Shown: piece after piece, positions 11,555-22,558 of the stretch
How the letters are laid out: every line of letters begins with the position of its first letter
Numbering within the stretch: position 1 is the first letter of the stretch
Program-made: the position numbers and the translations under genes
Notes under the pieces: generated by a model
What the model was told of the DNA's origin: nothing
Database searches by the model: none
What the model saw: only the letters and a program-made list of their open reading frames with translations
Source of the DNA: Heloderma charlesbogerti
Lineage: Eukaryota; Chordata; Lepidosauria; Squamata; Helodermatidae
Assembly (NCBI GenBank): GCA_026122225.1
Contig: JANEZZ010000739.1
Coordinates: 2,418,001-2,482,000, forward strand
Direction of reading: 5' to 3'
DNA: 64,000 bases

Positions 11555-11722
11555 CTGGAAAGAAAAAGAAGTACTTTTTAATAAGAGATAGAGAGCTGAT
11601 GCAATCTGAGAAGTAACTTGTCTTGAATTATTCATATATCCTATCCCTATCAGAGAGCATTGCCCAAATACATCTGCCTTAATCCATGTCTGGAAAAGAA
11701 AAGAAAAAAAATGCCTCTGATA

Positions 11723-12117
11723 TAGGGATGAACGAATCCCTTACCTGGCTCCATGCAGGGGCATCCACGGTGGAGGGGAGGTGCTCCGTCCCTCCCCCCG
11801 GAATCCTCCCTGGCTGGATCCGCTCTGCAGCAGCTCCACGGAGCTGCCGGCCAGGGCCATCTGCAGCTGGAGTTCTGGCCACGGCCGGGCTGCTGAGGCC
11901 GCAAATGGCGGCTGTCATAGCGGCCACCATTTGTGTCCTTCCAGGCTGCCGTGATAGACCACATAAGTATTTATGTAGCCTATCAAAGTAAAGGCAGCCA
12001 CGCAAATGGCATAGTGGCCACCATTTGCGTCCCTGCTCTTTGCCACGATAGGCTATGTAAATACTTATGTAGCCTATCATGGCTGCTTGCAAGGACGCAA
12101 ATGGCGGCCGCATCCCT
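11723..12117 (+). mobile_element. Palindromic hAT-like MITE, copy B (internally deleted)
   Basis: It starts TAGGGATGAACGAA and ends near CATCCCTT. The probable target duplication is degraded (CTCTGATA on the left, TTCTGAATA on the right). It retains two GATAGGCTATGTAA-type palindromes and CGCAAATGGC blocks but lacks the right-hand GC-rich arm. The outward donor CAG|GTAAGG faces the minus strand near 11743, pointing towards V2R-1 exon 6 about 180 bp away. Confidence 0.75.
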
Positions 12118-12289
12118 TCTGAATAGAGGTGAAAGAAAACCATCCAATAAAATAGCAATCCAATACAGCCTTTCCCACATCAGATCTCCAGAGTGGGAGA
12201 TACTATCCCCCAGTGCTTCAGAGTTTATAGGTCACTTCACTCTCATTCCCATTCTGTATCTTTTGTCTCCTCAGAGTTCTTCTACTTTG

Positions 12290-13104
12290 ACAACAGAATG
12301 ACATTTAACAACAGAATGACATTTAATAGGGATAAATGCCAAGTTCTGCACCTAGGAAAAAGAAACCAAATGCACAGTTACAAGATGGGGGATATGTGGC
12401 TCAACAACACTACAAGCAAGAAAGATCTTGGAATTGTTGTCTATCACAAGCTGAATATGAGACAAAAATGCGATGTGGCTGCAAAAAAGGCAAATGCTAT
12501 TTTGGGCTGCATTCATAGAAGCATCGCTTCCAAATCCCAGGAAGTACTAGTTCCCCTCTACTCAGCACTGGTTAGGCCTCATCTGGAGTACTGTGTCCAG
12601 TTCTGGGCACCACACTTGAAGAAGGATGCAGACAAACTGGAGAGGGTTCAGAGGAGGGCAACAAAGATGATCAGGGGACTGGAAACAAAGCCCTATGAAG
12701 AGAGAATGAAAGAACTGGGCATGTTTAGCCTTGAGAAGGGAAGACTGAGGGGAGATATGATAGCACTCTTCAAGTACTTGAAAGGTTGTCACAGAGAAGA
12801 AGGCCAGGATCTCTTCTTGATCATCCCAGAGTGCAGGACACGGAATAATGGGCTCAAGTTACAGGAAGCCAGATTCCGGCTGAACATCAGAAAAAACTTC
12901 CTGACTTTAAGAGCAATACGACAATGGAACCAATTACCTGGGGTGGTGGTGGGCTCTCCCACACTGGAGGCCTTCAAGACGAGGCTGGACAGCCATTTGT
13001 CAGGGATGCTCTGACTTGGATTCCTGCATTGAGCAGGGGTTGGACTCGTTGGCCTTGTAGGCCCCTTCCAACCCTACTATTCTATGATTCTATGATTCTA
13101 TGAA
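12290..13104 (+). mobile_element. CR1 LINE, 5'-truncated
   Basis: The frame from 12300 to 13014 encodes the C-terminal part of CR1 ORF2, with landmarks KDLGIVVYHKLNM, LVPLYSALVRPHLEYCVQFW, KLERVQRRATKMIRGL, WNQLPGVVV and LDSHLSGML. The 3' end carries the CR1-type repeat ATTCTATGATTCTATGATTC. The RT catalytic core is missing. The corresponding place in the V2R-2 intron (near 55790) has no CR1, so insertion followed the V2R duplication. Confidence 0.95.
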
Positions 13105-13678
13105 ACTGTTTCCCACTCACACCTAGCTTGCCCGCGCCTTGCTGGAGGGGGCGAATAAGGTTGAGTCATCTTCTCTAACCATCTCCAAGCCCTTCTGGGG
13201 GATTGTTGTTCAAATTCCTTAACAGAAGGTGTGCTTGGAAACTTTGCCTCTTACTATTAAGGAATATGTCTGGTGGTCATTCTGGCCCCATTAATCTTGC
13301 CAGGTTAACACCAGAATTAAGGTTATCTCATCTTGGGTCAAACTCAAACAAGCCAGGAAATTGGAAGCTAAGGGTGATGACTTGTCTTTCTGCCTGTTGT
13401 CTATCTATAAGTGTATATAGCAAAATTTACGCAGACACGATAATCCTTCCCCCTGGCTCCTGGCTTTGCATATGGAGTGGTTCCTTTTTATTTTGTATTA
13501 TGTAAGAAACATTGAATTATTGGGCTCCCACAAAGTCTCCACTGGTATGTGATGACACAGCACTGTGTTCTTTGCCAGTAGCTGGCTATATATATAACTT
13601 CCTTCTTTCCTTTATGTATGAAGCACATTTCCAACTGAAACAAACCATCAATCCAATGTTTAGACTAGTGTCAAAATG

Positions 13679-14626
13679 TAGGGATGTACGAAAGGCACTT
13701 ACCTTTCCCGGATTATGTTTATGGTTGGGGGGAAGGCGTTCCGCCCTCCCCCCGGAATGCTCACCGGGCGGGGGAGGCGCTCCGTTCCTCCCCCCCCCAG
13801 AATCCTGGCCGGCCGGCTGTGCTCTGCAGGGATTCTGCGGAGCTACCGGCCGGCTCCACCAGCAGCCGGACATCCGGCCCCTGGCTAGCAGGGATGCAAA
13901 GGGCGGCGGCCATAGCCGCCGCCATTTGCGTCCCTGCAGTCAGCCATGATAGACTACGTGAATGTTTATGTAGCCTATCATGGCTGACTTAAAAAAAACC
14001 ACAAACGCGCGTACGCAAATGGCGGTGGCCATGGCCGCCGCCATTTGCGTTCCTTATCTTGGCGCGTCTTAGTCTACGTAAACATTTACGTAGACTAAGA
14101 CGGCGAAAATAAGGGGAACGCAAATAGCGTAGTGGACGCTACGCTATTTTCATTCCCCTTATTTTCGCCGTCTTAGTCTACGTAAATGTGTACGTAGACT
14201 AAGATGTGCCAAAATAAGGAACACAAATGGCGCTAACCATGGCCGCCGCCATTTGCATACGCACGTTTGTTTGTTTTTTAAGTCAGCTGTGATAGGCTAC
14301 GTAAACATTTACGTAGCCTATCACAGTTTTTTTTTAAAAAAACCTAGCCGTGATAGGCTATGTAAATCTTTGCATAGCCTATCACGGTTTTTTTTTTTTT
14401 TTTACTGGAAATGGCGGCGGTGGAAGCTGGTCGGAAGACCGGCCGCCGCCGAACCGCCGCTGCAGCTGCTGCCAGAGCCGCTGCCGCCGCCAGGAAGGCC
14501 CAAGGTAAGTCTCGTCCCAGGGGGTGGCGGGGGGGTGGCAGGCCATTCTGCCACCAATTTCGGGGTGCCGAATGCGCTGGCATTCGGCCTCCCCAAGATC
14601 CATGGTGGAATTTTCGTACATCCCTA
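13679..14626 (+). mobile_element. Palindromic hAT-like MITE, copy C
   Basis: The 948-bp element starts TAGGGATGTACGAAAG and ends TTCGTACATCCCTA. The flanks are TCAAAATG on the left and TCAGAATG on the right. The V2R-2 intron has the uninterrupted site GTGTCAAAATGTGTGACC near 56976, a direct empty-site comparison. The core has a giant palindrome centred near 14140 with GCCGTCTTAGTCTACGTAAA arms. Donors are AAG|GTAAGT on both sides (minus strand near 13700, plus strand at 14505). Confidence 0.95.
14411..14504 (+). other. Exon-like module in MITE C: ATGGCGGC to GTAAGT
   Basis: An ATG in GGAAATGGCGGCGG opens a 31-codon frame rich in Ala and Arg, containing AGRKTGRRR. It runs directly into the donor CAAG|GTAAGTC. 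The same arrangement is open in copies D (21075-21181), E (minus, 17074-16989), J (52639-52729) and N (59594-59671), each with an (A/S)GRKTG-like or Ala-rich start. ATGGCGGC overlaps YY1-site and TISU-like initiator sequences. Splice phase differs between copies, so no single fused protein is implied. Function is unknown. Confidence 0.5.
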
Positions 14627-14844
14627 TCAGAATGTGTGACCAAGCATACCTAGGCCTGAATGTAAAAGAGAGGTCTGCATTCTTGTAAAACAAGACCTCT
14701 TCCTATAGCCAGATATTCAAGGATCAGTAACATTTTCTTACTCCTTCCAGACCAAAGGCCATGCACATTTTTATTACACTGGTTTTGCTGGATATGGTGT
14801 GAGATGCAGTATGCTTGACATCTATGAAGAACCATGATTCCTAC

Positions 14845-14971
14845 CGGTCTGATTAGAAATTTTCCCTCGAGGACACGGGGCACAATCATAGCAGCAAAAT
14901 GGCTCCCCTTCCTTCTTTTTCCTGATGTGACCAGGATGGCAGTTATCATTACACACAGAAATGGGCAGCAC
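14845..14971 (-). CDS. V2R-1 exon 5: nine-cysteine (NCD3G) linker
   Basis: This 127-bp exon encodes 42 residues plus the first base of the codon shared with exon 6. The acceptor is TTAG|GTGCTG and the donor is ACCG|GTAGGA. The translation VLPISVCNDNCHPGH... ...CCYDCAPCPRGKISN is the classic cysteine-rich connector between the Venus-flytrap domain and helix 1 of class C receptors. The phase (0 in, 1 out) is identical to the V2R-2 copy at 57188-57314, which differs at few residues. It transmits ligand-domain movement to the membrane domain. Confidence 0.95.
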
Positions 14972-16487
14972 CTAATCAGAAACATCAGTGGAGAATGGAC
15001 AGCACTGAGAAAAAGATGTTTTGATCATTATGGTTTCACTTGCAGGTGTCAAGTATCAAGGTGTTCTAAATTGGATAGATGCTTAGGCCCTTTTAGAGTT
15101 CAACAGATCCCCGTCATGGACCCGGCTTGGCTTCCATTTTTGCAAGCCAAGCTGCGTGATAGATCCTGAAGCTCAAGAACTTTAGCGGGGGGTGGGGAGG
15201 TGAATTCACAGGTGGATTAGTGCCAAATCCTGGCCATGAATAGCACAATTTGCACAAAATTGCAGGTTAGATCATTTGCAGCTGTGATTTTATGCAAATT
15301 GTGCTATTTCTGGCTGTGATTTTGCACAAGTCAGCATTTGTACAACCCTTCCACCAAAAAAAGCATGAGTTGGCTTGACTCATTGCATGCCGAATCAGGC
15401 CAGCTTGGGATCGCGCCGGCGTGAAGGGGCCTGAGTGACCATGTTGATGGCTTCTGACACCTCACCATGCCACAGTGCAGCAAGATCCAGGCCACCCACC
15501 TCGTGCCCCGAGACAAAGGCCAAATGAAGCGTGAGCTCTGCCTTATGCATTAGTTCAATGTCAAACCAAGACAACCCCATTGTTGTCATATGAAATCCTG
15601 AGCTGGTCCTGTTAAGGCAGCATCAGCGTGGATGTTCATTTCCTCCAGGACCATAGTTCTAGGGTTCTCCACCACCACATCTGAGACCCCTCAGCCAGCT
15701 TTGTCAGGGAAGCCATTGGGCAGCAGTGTGGGCAGTTTCCCAATAGCATCCCCAATCTGTCCCTTTGCCCAAGACAAGGTACAGGCACTCCTAGCCCAAA
15801 CTAAGGTGGAGGATTTTGCCAGTGATCAATATGAAACTGTTATGGATAAAGGTCACCACCCCCACCCTCATGCTGGTTTTTCTACCCTGTGTGTGTGTGC
15901 ATGTGTGTTTTTGTATCACGACCATCAATCAGGTGTCACTCTCCTCTATAGGGAATTGCTGTGGTACCCCTTATGATATGTAAAAAAACCAACAACAATG
16001 CTTTGTTGTGGCAGTGCATGTATGTTTTAGGTGCATGTATGTGCCACATTCAATGGATGGTGTGTAGGGGTAATGTGGGGAGTGGGATATGGGCACGTAC
16101 GTAAGCCCTGTCCCTAGTGTCATCGTGGGTCCATTTAGCCCTTCACGTATTGTGCACAAATGTCAAAATAGGTCTCTGCAAGCACATTCCTGTTTGGCAA
16201 TGGAAAGTGGAGTCAGGGTTGTCTGATTCAGAGTGGGACCACAGCAGGGGGGTAGGGGGAAGTGTTAAAGTCCCCTAGGCATCCCAACGCTAGTGTCCCA
16301 ATCTGTCTAGTAATGTATGCCTGATGTTGTGAAGTCACATCCCATAAATATAGGCATAGGCATTGAACCCGAATGTCCTTGATTTCCTCTGCAAACTCCT
16401 TTGAAAACATGGAAGTACTTGCAGCATTGTAGCTCCAGAATGACACTCCACATGCATGACAAACCTTCACAAGCATTTGCTGCCATA
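14972..16487. other. V2R-1 intron 4, left part; paralogous to V2R-2 intron 4
   Basis: The sequence near 15001 (GTGGAGAATGGACAGCACTG) and near 16165-16285 matches V2R-2 sequence near 57337 and near 59146-59850. A perfect 16-bp inverted repeat (AATAGCACAATTTGCA, 15239-15254 and 15293-15308) lies in the middle. The 15360-15830 stretch resembles an old coding repeat on the minus strand, but I cannot name it. Confidence 0.5.
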
Positions 16488-16847
16488 CAGTCAGGGGCAG
16501 AACTACTGGAACAAGGATAACTGTTTTGGCAGTTGGCCTCTGTACACCACCACATTGAAGTTGAAAGGAAACACACCCAGATGGGAGTGAAGTCAGGACT
16601 TCCAGCTGTAATTCAAGGCGTCTGGCAAAAGTGGGGCACTAACCATTCAGGAAGGACAGCCAGTGGCATACACACACACCCATTGTTGGTGGCTCATAAG
16701 TAATTGAACAAATGGCTGACAAGCAGCTGCATGGCCAGGTGTGGCCTGTTTCCTGGGTACCCCATGACCAATCAAGCAGATAAAAGGCCTGGAGGTGGTT
16801 CGGAGTGTTACATTTGCATTTGGTAGCTGTTCACTGGAACTTCCAAC

Positions 16848-18683
16848 ATGAGGTCCAAAGAGGTGTCCATGTAGGGATGTACGAAAGTTCCACCATGGAT
16901 CTCAGGGAGGCCGAATGCCAGCGCATTTGGCCCCCCGAAATTGGTGGCAGAATGGCCCGCCCCCCCACCCCCCCGAGACTAGACTTACCTTGGGCGGATC
17001 TTCCTGGCGGCGGCTGCTCTGGCAGCAGCGGTGCGGCGGCGGGCAGTCTTCCGACCAGCTGCTGCTGCCGCCATTTCCAGGTTAAAACAAAACAAAACAA
17101 AAAAAAGTGATAGGCTACATAAAGATTTACGTAGCCTATCACGGCTAGATTTAAAAAAAAAACACTGTGATAAGGCTATGTAAATCTTTACATAGCCTAT
17201 CATGGCTGACTTAAAAAACAAACAAACGTGCGTACGCAAATGGCGGCAACCATTTGCGTCCCTTATTTTGGCATGTCTTAGTCTACATAAACATTTACGT
17301 AGACTAAGACGGCGAAAATAAGGGGAACGCAAAAAGCGTAGATTTTTTAAAATCAGCCATGATAGGCTACGTAAACATTTACGTAGCCTATCACGGCTGA
17401 CTGCAGGGACGCAAATGGCGGCGGCTACAGCCGCCGCCATTTGCATCCCTGCTAGCCAGCGGCCGGATGTCTGGCTGCTAGCGGAGCTGGCCGGCGGCTC
17501 CGCAGAATCGCTGCGGAGCACAGCCGGCCGGCCAGGATTCCCGGGGGGGGGAGGAACGGAGCGCCTCCCCCCCAGCCAGGATTCCAGGGGGAGGGACGGA
17601 ATGCCTGCCCCCCACCATCAACATAATCCGCAGAAAGGTAAGTCACTTTCGTATATCCCTATGTCCATGCGAGTGAACAAGGCCATCATTAGGCTGAAGA
17701 AACAAAATAAACCCATCAGAGAGATAGCAAAACCATTGGGAGTGGCCAATACAACAGTTTGGAACTTCCTGAAAAAGAAGGAATTAACTGGCAAGCTCAG
17801 CAACAGCAAAAGGCCTAGAAGACCATGGAAGACAACTACAGTAGATGACCGCAGAATTCTGCTCTTGGTGAAGAGGAACCCTTTCACAACATCTAGCCAG
17901 GTCAAGAACACTCTTGCGGAGGTAGGCATGTCATTGTCAACATCTACAGTCAAGAGACAGCTTTATGAATGTAAATACAGAGGCTTCAGAACAAGGTTCA
18001 AACCACTGGTAATGCTCAAGAACAGACAGGCCAGATTAGCCTTTGCCAGCAAACACCTAAAAAAGCCTGCCCAGTTCTGGAATAAGATTCTTTGGACTGA
18101 TGAAACCAAGATGAACTTGTGCCAGAATAATGGGAAGAGAGAAGTTTGGAGAAGGAAAGGAACAGCTCATGATCCAAAGCATACCACATCATCTGTCAAA
18201 CATGGTGGAGACAGTGTTATGGCCTGGGCATGTATGGCTGCCAAAGGAACTGGGTCACTGGTGTTTATTGATGACCTCACTGCTGATCAAAGCAGCAGGA
18301 TGAATTCTGAAGTGTATAGGGCTATACTTTCTGAACAGATTCAGCTGAATGCTGCCAAATGGATAGGACGCCGCGTCATCTTGCAGATGGATAATGAGCC
18401 AAAACATACTGCAAAAGCTACCCAAGAGTTTCTCAAGGCAAAGAGGTGGGAAGTTCTTCAATGGCCAAGTCAGTCACCTGCTCTCAACCCAATAGGGCAT
18501 GATTTTCACTTACTGAAGACAAGTCTGAAGGCAGAAAGACCCACAAAGAAGCAGCAGCTGAAGGCAGCTGCAGTAAAGGCCTGGCAAAGCATCTTGAGGG
18601 AGGAAACTCAGCATTTGGTCATGTCCATAGGTTCCAGACTTCAGGCAGTCACTGACTGCAAAGGATATTCATCCAGGTATTAA
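16848..18683 (+). pseudogene. Tc1-like transposase, split by MITE E and missing its third catalytic acid
   Basis: The first eight codons (MRSKEVSM, 16848-16871) are followed by MITE E. The frame resumes after the duplicated TGTCCATG at 17670 and stays open to the stop at 18683, giving about 348 residues if the MITE is ignored. The N-terminus has the paired helix-turn-helix that recognises the inverted repeats (REIAKPLGVANTTVWNFL; RRPWKTT). The DDE domain shows ILWTDETK (first Asp) and ILQMDNEPKH (second Asp). The third acidic residue, normally Glu in the NPIEH-type motif, is Gly here (PALNPIGHDF). The copy is therefore doubly dead: interrupted and catalytically defective. Confidence 0.9.
16872..17661 (-). 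mobile_element. Palindromic hAT-like MITE, copy E (inside Tc1)
   Basis: The 790-bp element TAGGGATG...ATATCCCTA is flanked by perfect duplications TGTCCATG (16864-16871 and 17662-17669). It is inserted in codon 8 of the Tc1 transposase in inverted orientation relative to copy C. The minus-strand ATGGCGGC module (17074-16989) ends at the donor AAG|GTAAGT. The opposite end has AAAG|GTAAGT on the plus strand near 17638. Palindromes of the CTACGTAAACATTTACGTAG type are present. Confidence 0.95.
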
Positions 18684-19017
18684 AGGCGATCCTTACGTTT
18701 GAAACAATGTTGGTTTGTTCCATTACTTATGAGCCACCAGTGATGGGGGGGAGTGTATGCCACTGGCTGTACTTCCTGAATGGTTAGTGCCCCACTTTTG
18801 TCAAGCCTCTTGAATTACAGCTGAAAGTCGTGACTTCGCTCCATCTGGGTGTGTTTCCTTTCAACTTCAATGTGGTGGCAGAGGCCAACTGCCAAAACAA
18901 TTATCCTTGTTCCAACATTTCTGGCCCTGACTGTAGTTTGTAATGGGACAAAAAATGCTTAATAGTTGTTAACCACTGGTCAGAACCTTGACAAACCAAA
19001 GAAAGGCACGCCTCAGC

Positions 19018-19526
19018 TAGGAATGTGAGAACCCACCCCAGCTTGGGTCCTCCGGGTGCCCGCTGAAGCACCGCCCCTGCTGGCTTCCCCCCAGACCCGT
19101 GCTCATGCCGCCCACAGGCTCGGCAGGCTGCCAGGACTCACTGTGATCCTGTCTGGTGAGTGCCTGCCATTTTCCCACCTTTGGTTTCTGCATAAAAAAG
19201 GAAGTTTAAAAAATGTGCATTTATGCACAGTTTGGGGCCAGGAAAGCTTAATATGTGCAATATTAGTGGCATTATACCTCTAATATTGCACGTAGTAAGA
19301 TTTTCTGGCCCCAAACTGCACATATTTAAATATGCACATTTTTTAAACTTCCTTTTTTATGCAGAAACCAAAGGCAGGAAAATGGTGGGCACTCACCCGA
19401 TGGGCTCACGGTGAGTCCGGCAGGGTGCATGCGGGGGGCAAGTGAGGACAGCATCTCGGTGGGCACAGTCTGGGGATCATGGGGGGGTGGACTTTTGGAC
19501 CCAGTTGGGTTCCCGCAACATCCCTA
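19018..19526. mobile_element. Different hAT-like MITE with a long central hairpin (copy F)
   Basis: It starts TAGGAATGTGAGAACCCA and ends TGGGTTCCCGCAACATCCCTA, giving imperfect terminal repeats. The perfect 8-bp duplications are GCCTCAGC (19010-19017 and 19527-19534). The centre folds into a near-perfect hairpin of about 110-bp arms (about 19158-19265 and 19285-19400) carrying TTTGGTTTCTGCATAAAAAA and TTTGGGGCCAG blocks. It shares the TAGGRATG terminus and 8-bp duplication with the main family but has an unrelated interior. Confidence 0.9.
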
Positions 19527-19939
19527 GCCTCAGCAATCCTGAATAAATACATCAGTTGATTTTAGCAAAATTTAGAAGTTATATATGAAATGCCATGATG
19601 AAATAGGAGAAAAGTGTAAATGTGTCACTTTTCAGCAGATTTCACTCGTTGTACCTGTGGAAATTTTTTATCACAGGTCTCTACAATTGTAGACCTCATC
19701 AGGTAGAAAGTGGATATCATGTATCACTTTTTTATAATCAGTAGAATTTTGAGGCTTATAATGGTGGAACTTGTGTGTGTGTGACTCACCTTAACGAAAA
19801 AGGCACTCCCCCAACTCTGTAATTTATATTGTATTTCTTTTGTTGCACACTACCTGGATATGTTGGACACGAAAGGTGGTGTAAAGTATTTTGAAACAAT
19901 CAACTTGTGCTACATCTGGCAAGATCCTTGCTGTCTCAC

Positions 19940-20167
19940 CTGCTTGAATGTCCTAGGCCACATGATGCTTTTATCATGGACTGTTAACTTTTTTCCGGGA
20001 GGAGCTACTGGATTGAACATTCCCACTTTAACTCTCAGAAAGGATTGATTTGGGAAAATCACCCAGTTTGTAACATCGAATCCTGTGACTGCTTCTCCAT
20101 TTTCATCAAACTCTACTGCCTCTCCTGCGCTGTTGTTGAATGAGATGCCCCTCAGAAATGGATGGAG
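19940..20167 (-). CDS. V2R-1 exon 4: end of ligand-binding domain
   Basis: This 228-bp exon (76 codons, phase 0 at both ends) has the acceptor TTTAG|CTCCATCC and the donor AAGCAG|GTGAGA. The translation begins LHPFLRGISFNNSAGEAVEFDENGE and ends MWPRTFKQ, which matches the conserved fourth coding exon of V2Rs (lobe 2 of the Venus-flytrap fold). No stop occurs. The last 22 bases of the V2R-2 equivalent lie at the right edge of the window with the same donor. Confidence 0.95.
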
Positions 20168-20343
20168 CTAAATTCAAAGACAAAAACACACAAATGGACA
20201 ACAAAGTATTTTCATGATCATGCTGACAAGTACCTATCCTAGGAAGGTTGAGATTACCTTACATCAGTCTGGGTCTTGCTTTCTCACTACTTTACTGTGG
20301 CTAGAAGGATGCAAAACTTTTCCCTTGGGAAGAGTCGTCTGCC

Positions 20344-21304
20344 TAGGGGTGGACGAAAGTCGCTTACCTGTCGTCGAAGGCCGTTCACGGTGGGGGGGAG
20401 CGCTTCGCTGGTCCCCCCGCGAAGTTCAGGCCGGGGGGGGGAGGCTTCCCTTCTCGCCCGGCCGAAATTCAGGCCGGGGGGGTGGCTTCCCGCCTTGCCC
20501 GGCTGAAATTCAGGCCGGGGAGGAGGCTTCCCGCCTCGCCCGGCCGCGAACGCGGAAGTAAAAAAAAAAAAAAGCCCCCTGATAGGCTACGTGACGATTC
20601 ATGTATCCTATCACGGCTAGATCTGCAAAGTCAGCCGTGATAGGCTACGTCAATCGTCACGTAGCCTATCCCGGGTGACTTAAAAAAAAAAAAAAAAAAG
20701 CGCTTACGCGAATGGCGGCCCCCATAGGGAGCCGCCATTCGTGTTCCTTATTTAGTGGCTGTCGTCTACGTAAATGTTTACGTAGACTACGGCGAAAATA
20801 AGGGCAACGCAAATAGCGTTGCCCTTATTTTCGCCGTAGTCTACGTAAACATTTACGTAGACGACAGCCACCAAATAAGGAATAGGAATGGCGGCTCCCT
20901 ATGGGGGCCGCCATTATCCGTACACACTTTTTTTTTTTTTAAGTCACCCGGGATAGGCTACGTGACGATTCACGTGGCCTATCACAGCTGACTTGGCAAA
21001 TCTAGCCGTGATAGGCTACGTGAATCATCACGTAGCCTATCGGGGGACGTGTTTTTTTTTTTTCTTTGATTGCAATGGTGGGGGCGGCAGCCGGTCGAAA
21101 GACCGGCTGCCGCTCCCGCCCCGCTCCAACACTGGACGAACCGCCAGCCGGACCCGCCACCGGGAGGGACATTCAGGGAAGGTAAGTCCCGTCCCGGGGG
21201 GGGGGCGGGGTGCGGAGGATTTCTCACCGAAACATGTTCAGGGGGCCGAATGCATTGGCGCTCGGCCCCCCGAAGTTTCGGGGAGAAATTCCCCGCCATC
21301 CCTA
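20344..21304 (+). mobile_element. Palindromic hAT-like MITE, copy D
   Basis: The 961-bp element starts TAGGGGTGGACG and ends CGCCATCCCTA, with perfect duplications CGTCTGCC (20336-20343 and 21305-21312). The core (20565-21062) is a giant palindrome centred near 20814. Both arms carry the same derived bases (TGTCGTCTACG left with GTAGACGACA right, and CCCGGG in both), unlike copies A and I. Outward donors are CAG|GTAAGC (minus strand, near 20363, about 175 bp upstream of V2R-1 exon 4 in transcription order) and AAG|GTAAGT (plus strand, 21182). An ATG-to-donor frame of 107 nt is open (21075-21181). Confidence 0.95.
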
Positions 21305-21700
21305 CGTCTGCCCCATTTCCTAACCAGGTAGAAATAGAAATTTGTGGCAGATCATTTTGGGTAACTGGGAATTATGGTATGCCGTGCATGCCATTTTGTC
21401 TTAATGTTCCCCTCTGGGAAAAAATAAGTTATTGACCAGGATTCTATAGAAAAGGAAAAGGAGAGGGAGACACTGAGCAAAGAGATATCTCTTAACCTTA
21501 ACCTTAAACCTAATGACTCCTATGCATGACTTTAAGAAATGCTCCAATGAGAAAAGCTGGGAAAAGCTTCATGTGTAACTTCTGAGGCTTTTAATGTAAA
21601 GAGGACATAATACCGCTGGCACTGGTACCAGCTTACCCCCCACACAGCCACCTCCCTACCCAAACAAAGAAAAGAAAGATGTGGCTTTGATTGGAAATAC

Positions 21701-22558
21701 CTGCCATGCCAGCACATTCCAGGACACCAGCTTTCTTCCAGAGTCCCATAATTTGCGTTTGGATCTTGATACATACATGGAATGTAAAGCATGTGCCACA
21801 GCAAGGGCAGCATTGTAAACATTGTAGCTGTGACCAGTCATACTCATCTCAAAGAAAGTTCCAGGAAGGCTCTCCAGTTTCTCATCCTCACTGCAGTCTT
21901 TCTTCAGCACTCCATTCTCACGGGATTGTTTCAATGAACAGTTAAAGGCCTTCTCCCAGAATACCTTGATGAAGTCATCTTCTTTTGCCCAGGAAGGATT
22001 TACACTCTGAAGAAATTGCTTGAATCCCAATGGGTCCTTTGAGTGGACTGCGAAGGATAGCATGCCATGCAAGGATTGTATATCGTGACCCGTTAAAATG
22101 GTGCTTGCTGTGAAATCCCAATATGTTGTCATAATCCATAACTTACTTATTGGTGAATCTAGGGCTGACCTCTGAATGAACAAGCTTATTGTAATTATAT
22201 GTGGATTTGCAGTATCAGCAAGAAACACATTGGCTTTGCTTTCCATGAAAGCTGAATCTGAATGTCCTTCCAATTCACTGAGCGATGACCATGACTTTCC
22301 CCCACGTTTTCCAAAGGTTGTCATTTTTTCTATAAAGTTCACACAGATGCCTCCCTGTGAAAGCATTGGCAGTAATTTTTGCAAACGCCATTCTGCATGC
22401 ATGTTATCCAGAGTAAAGAGTCCAATCCATGTCCAGTTGAAATGTACAAGTAACTGGACAAGCCCAATGTACTGATGAGCATCATTTGGGACCATCTGGT
22501 ATAAAGTACGAGATAGTGCTTTGTCACCCCAGGCTGGGGAAAAAGGTCCAGTAGTGAG
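21701..22558 (-). CDS. V2R-1 exon 3: Venus-flytrap ligand-binding domain
   Basis: This 858-bp exon (286 codons, phase 0 both sides) is the largest extracellular exon. The acceptor is TTTCAG|CTCACT and the donor is TGGCAG|GTATTT. It encodes the ANF-receptor-type ligand-binding region, with landmarks QMVPNDAHQYIGLVQLLVHF, WTWIGLF, HGMLSFAVHSKDPLGFKQFL and YNVYNAALAVAHALHSM. V2R exon 3 usually starts with a G(S/P)F-containing block and a Y(R/Q)MVPN motif, both seen here. No stop or frameshift is present. Together with exons 1, 2 and 4 it forms the bilobed extracellular pocket. Confidence 0.95.

Larger units (their letters stand above)
16488..18933 (+). mobile_element. Tc1/mariner-like transposon interrupted by MITE E
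   Basis: The element is flanked by TA on both sides (16486-16487 and 18934-18935). It has inverted repeats of about 220 bp (16488-16712 and 18714-18933), starting CAGTCAGGG and ending CCCTGACTG. Without the nested 790-bp MITE and its 8-bp duplication it would be about 1.65 kb, usual for Tc1 elements. The V2R-2 intron at the paralogous place (near 60540) has no insertion, so the transposon arrived after the gene duplication. Confidence 0.95.

Noticed and set aside
12193..13014. 273-codon frame as a host gene
   Set aside because: It is the C-terminal ORF2 of a CR1 LINE, with the CR1 3' repeat directly downstream.
15239..15308. Perfect 16-bp inverted repeat as a MITE or RNA gene
   Set aside because: There are no terminal duplications, conserved flanks or second copy in the window. 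It may be chance or a remnant.
20336..21312. Inverted-repeat element as Tc1/mariner with TA duplication
   Set aside because: The terminal TA is part of TAGGG...CCCTA. The 8-bp duplications and empty sites fix the insertion as hAT-like.
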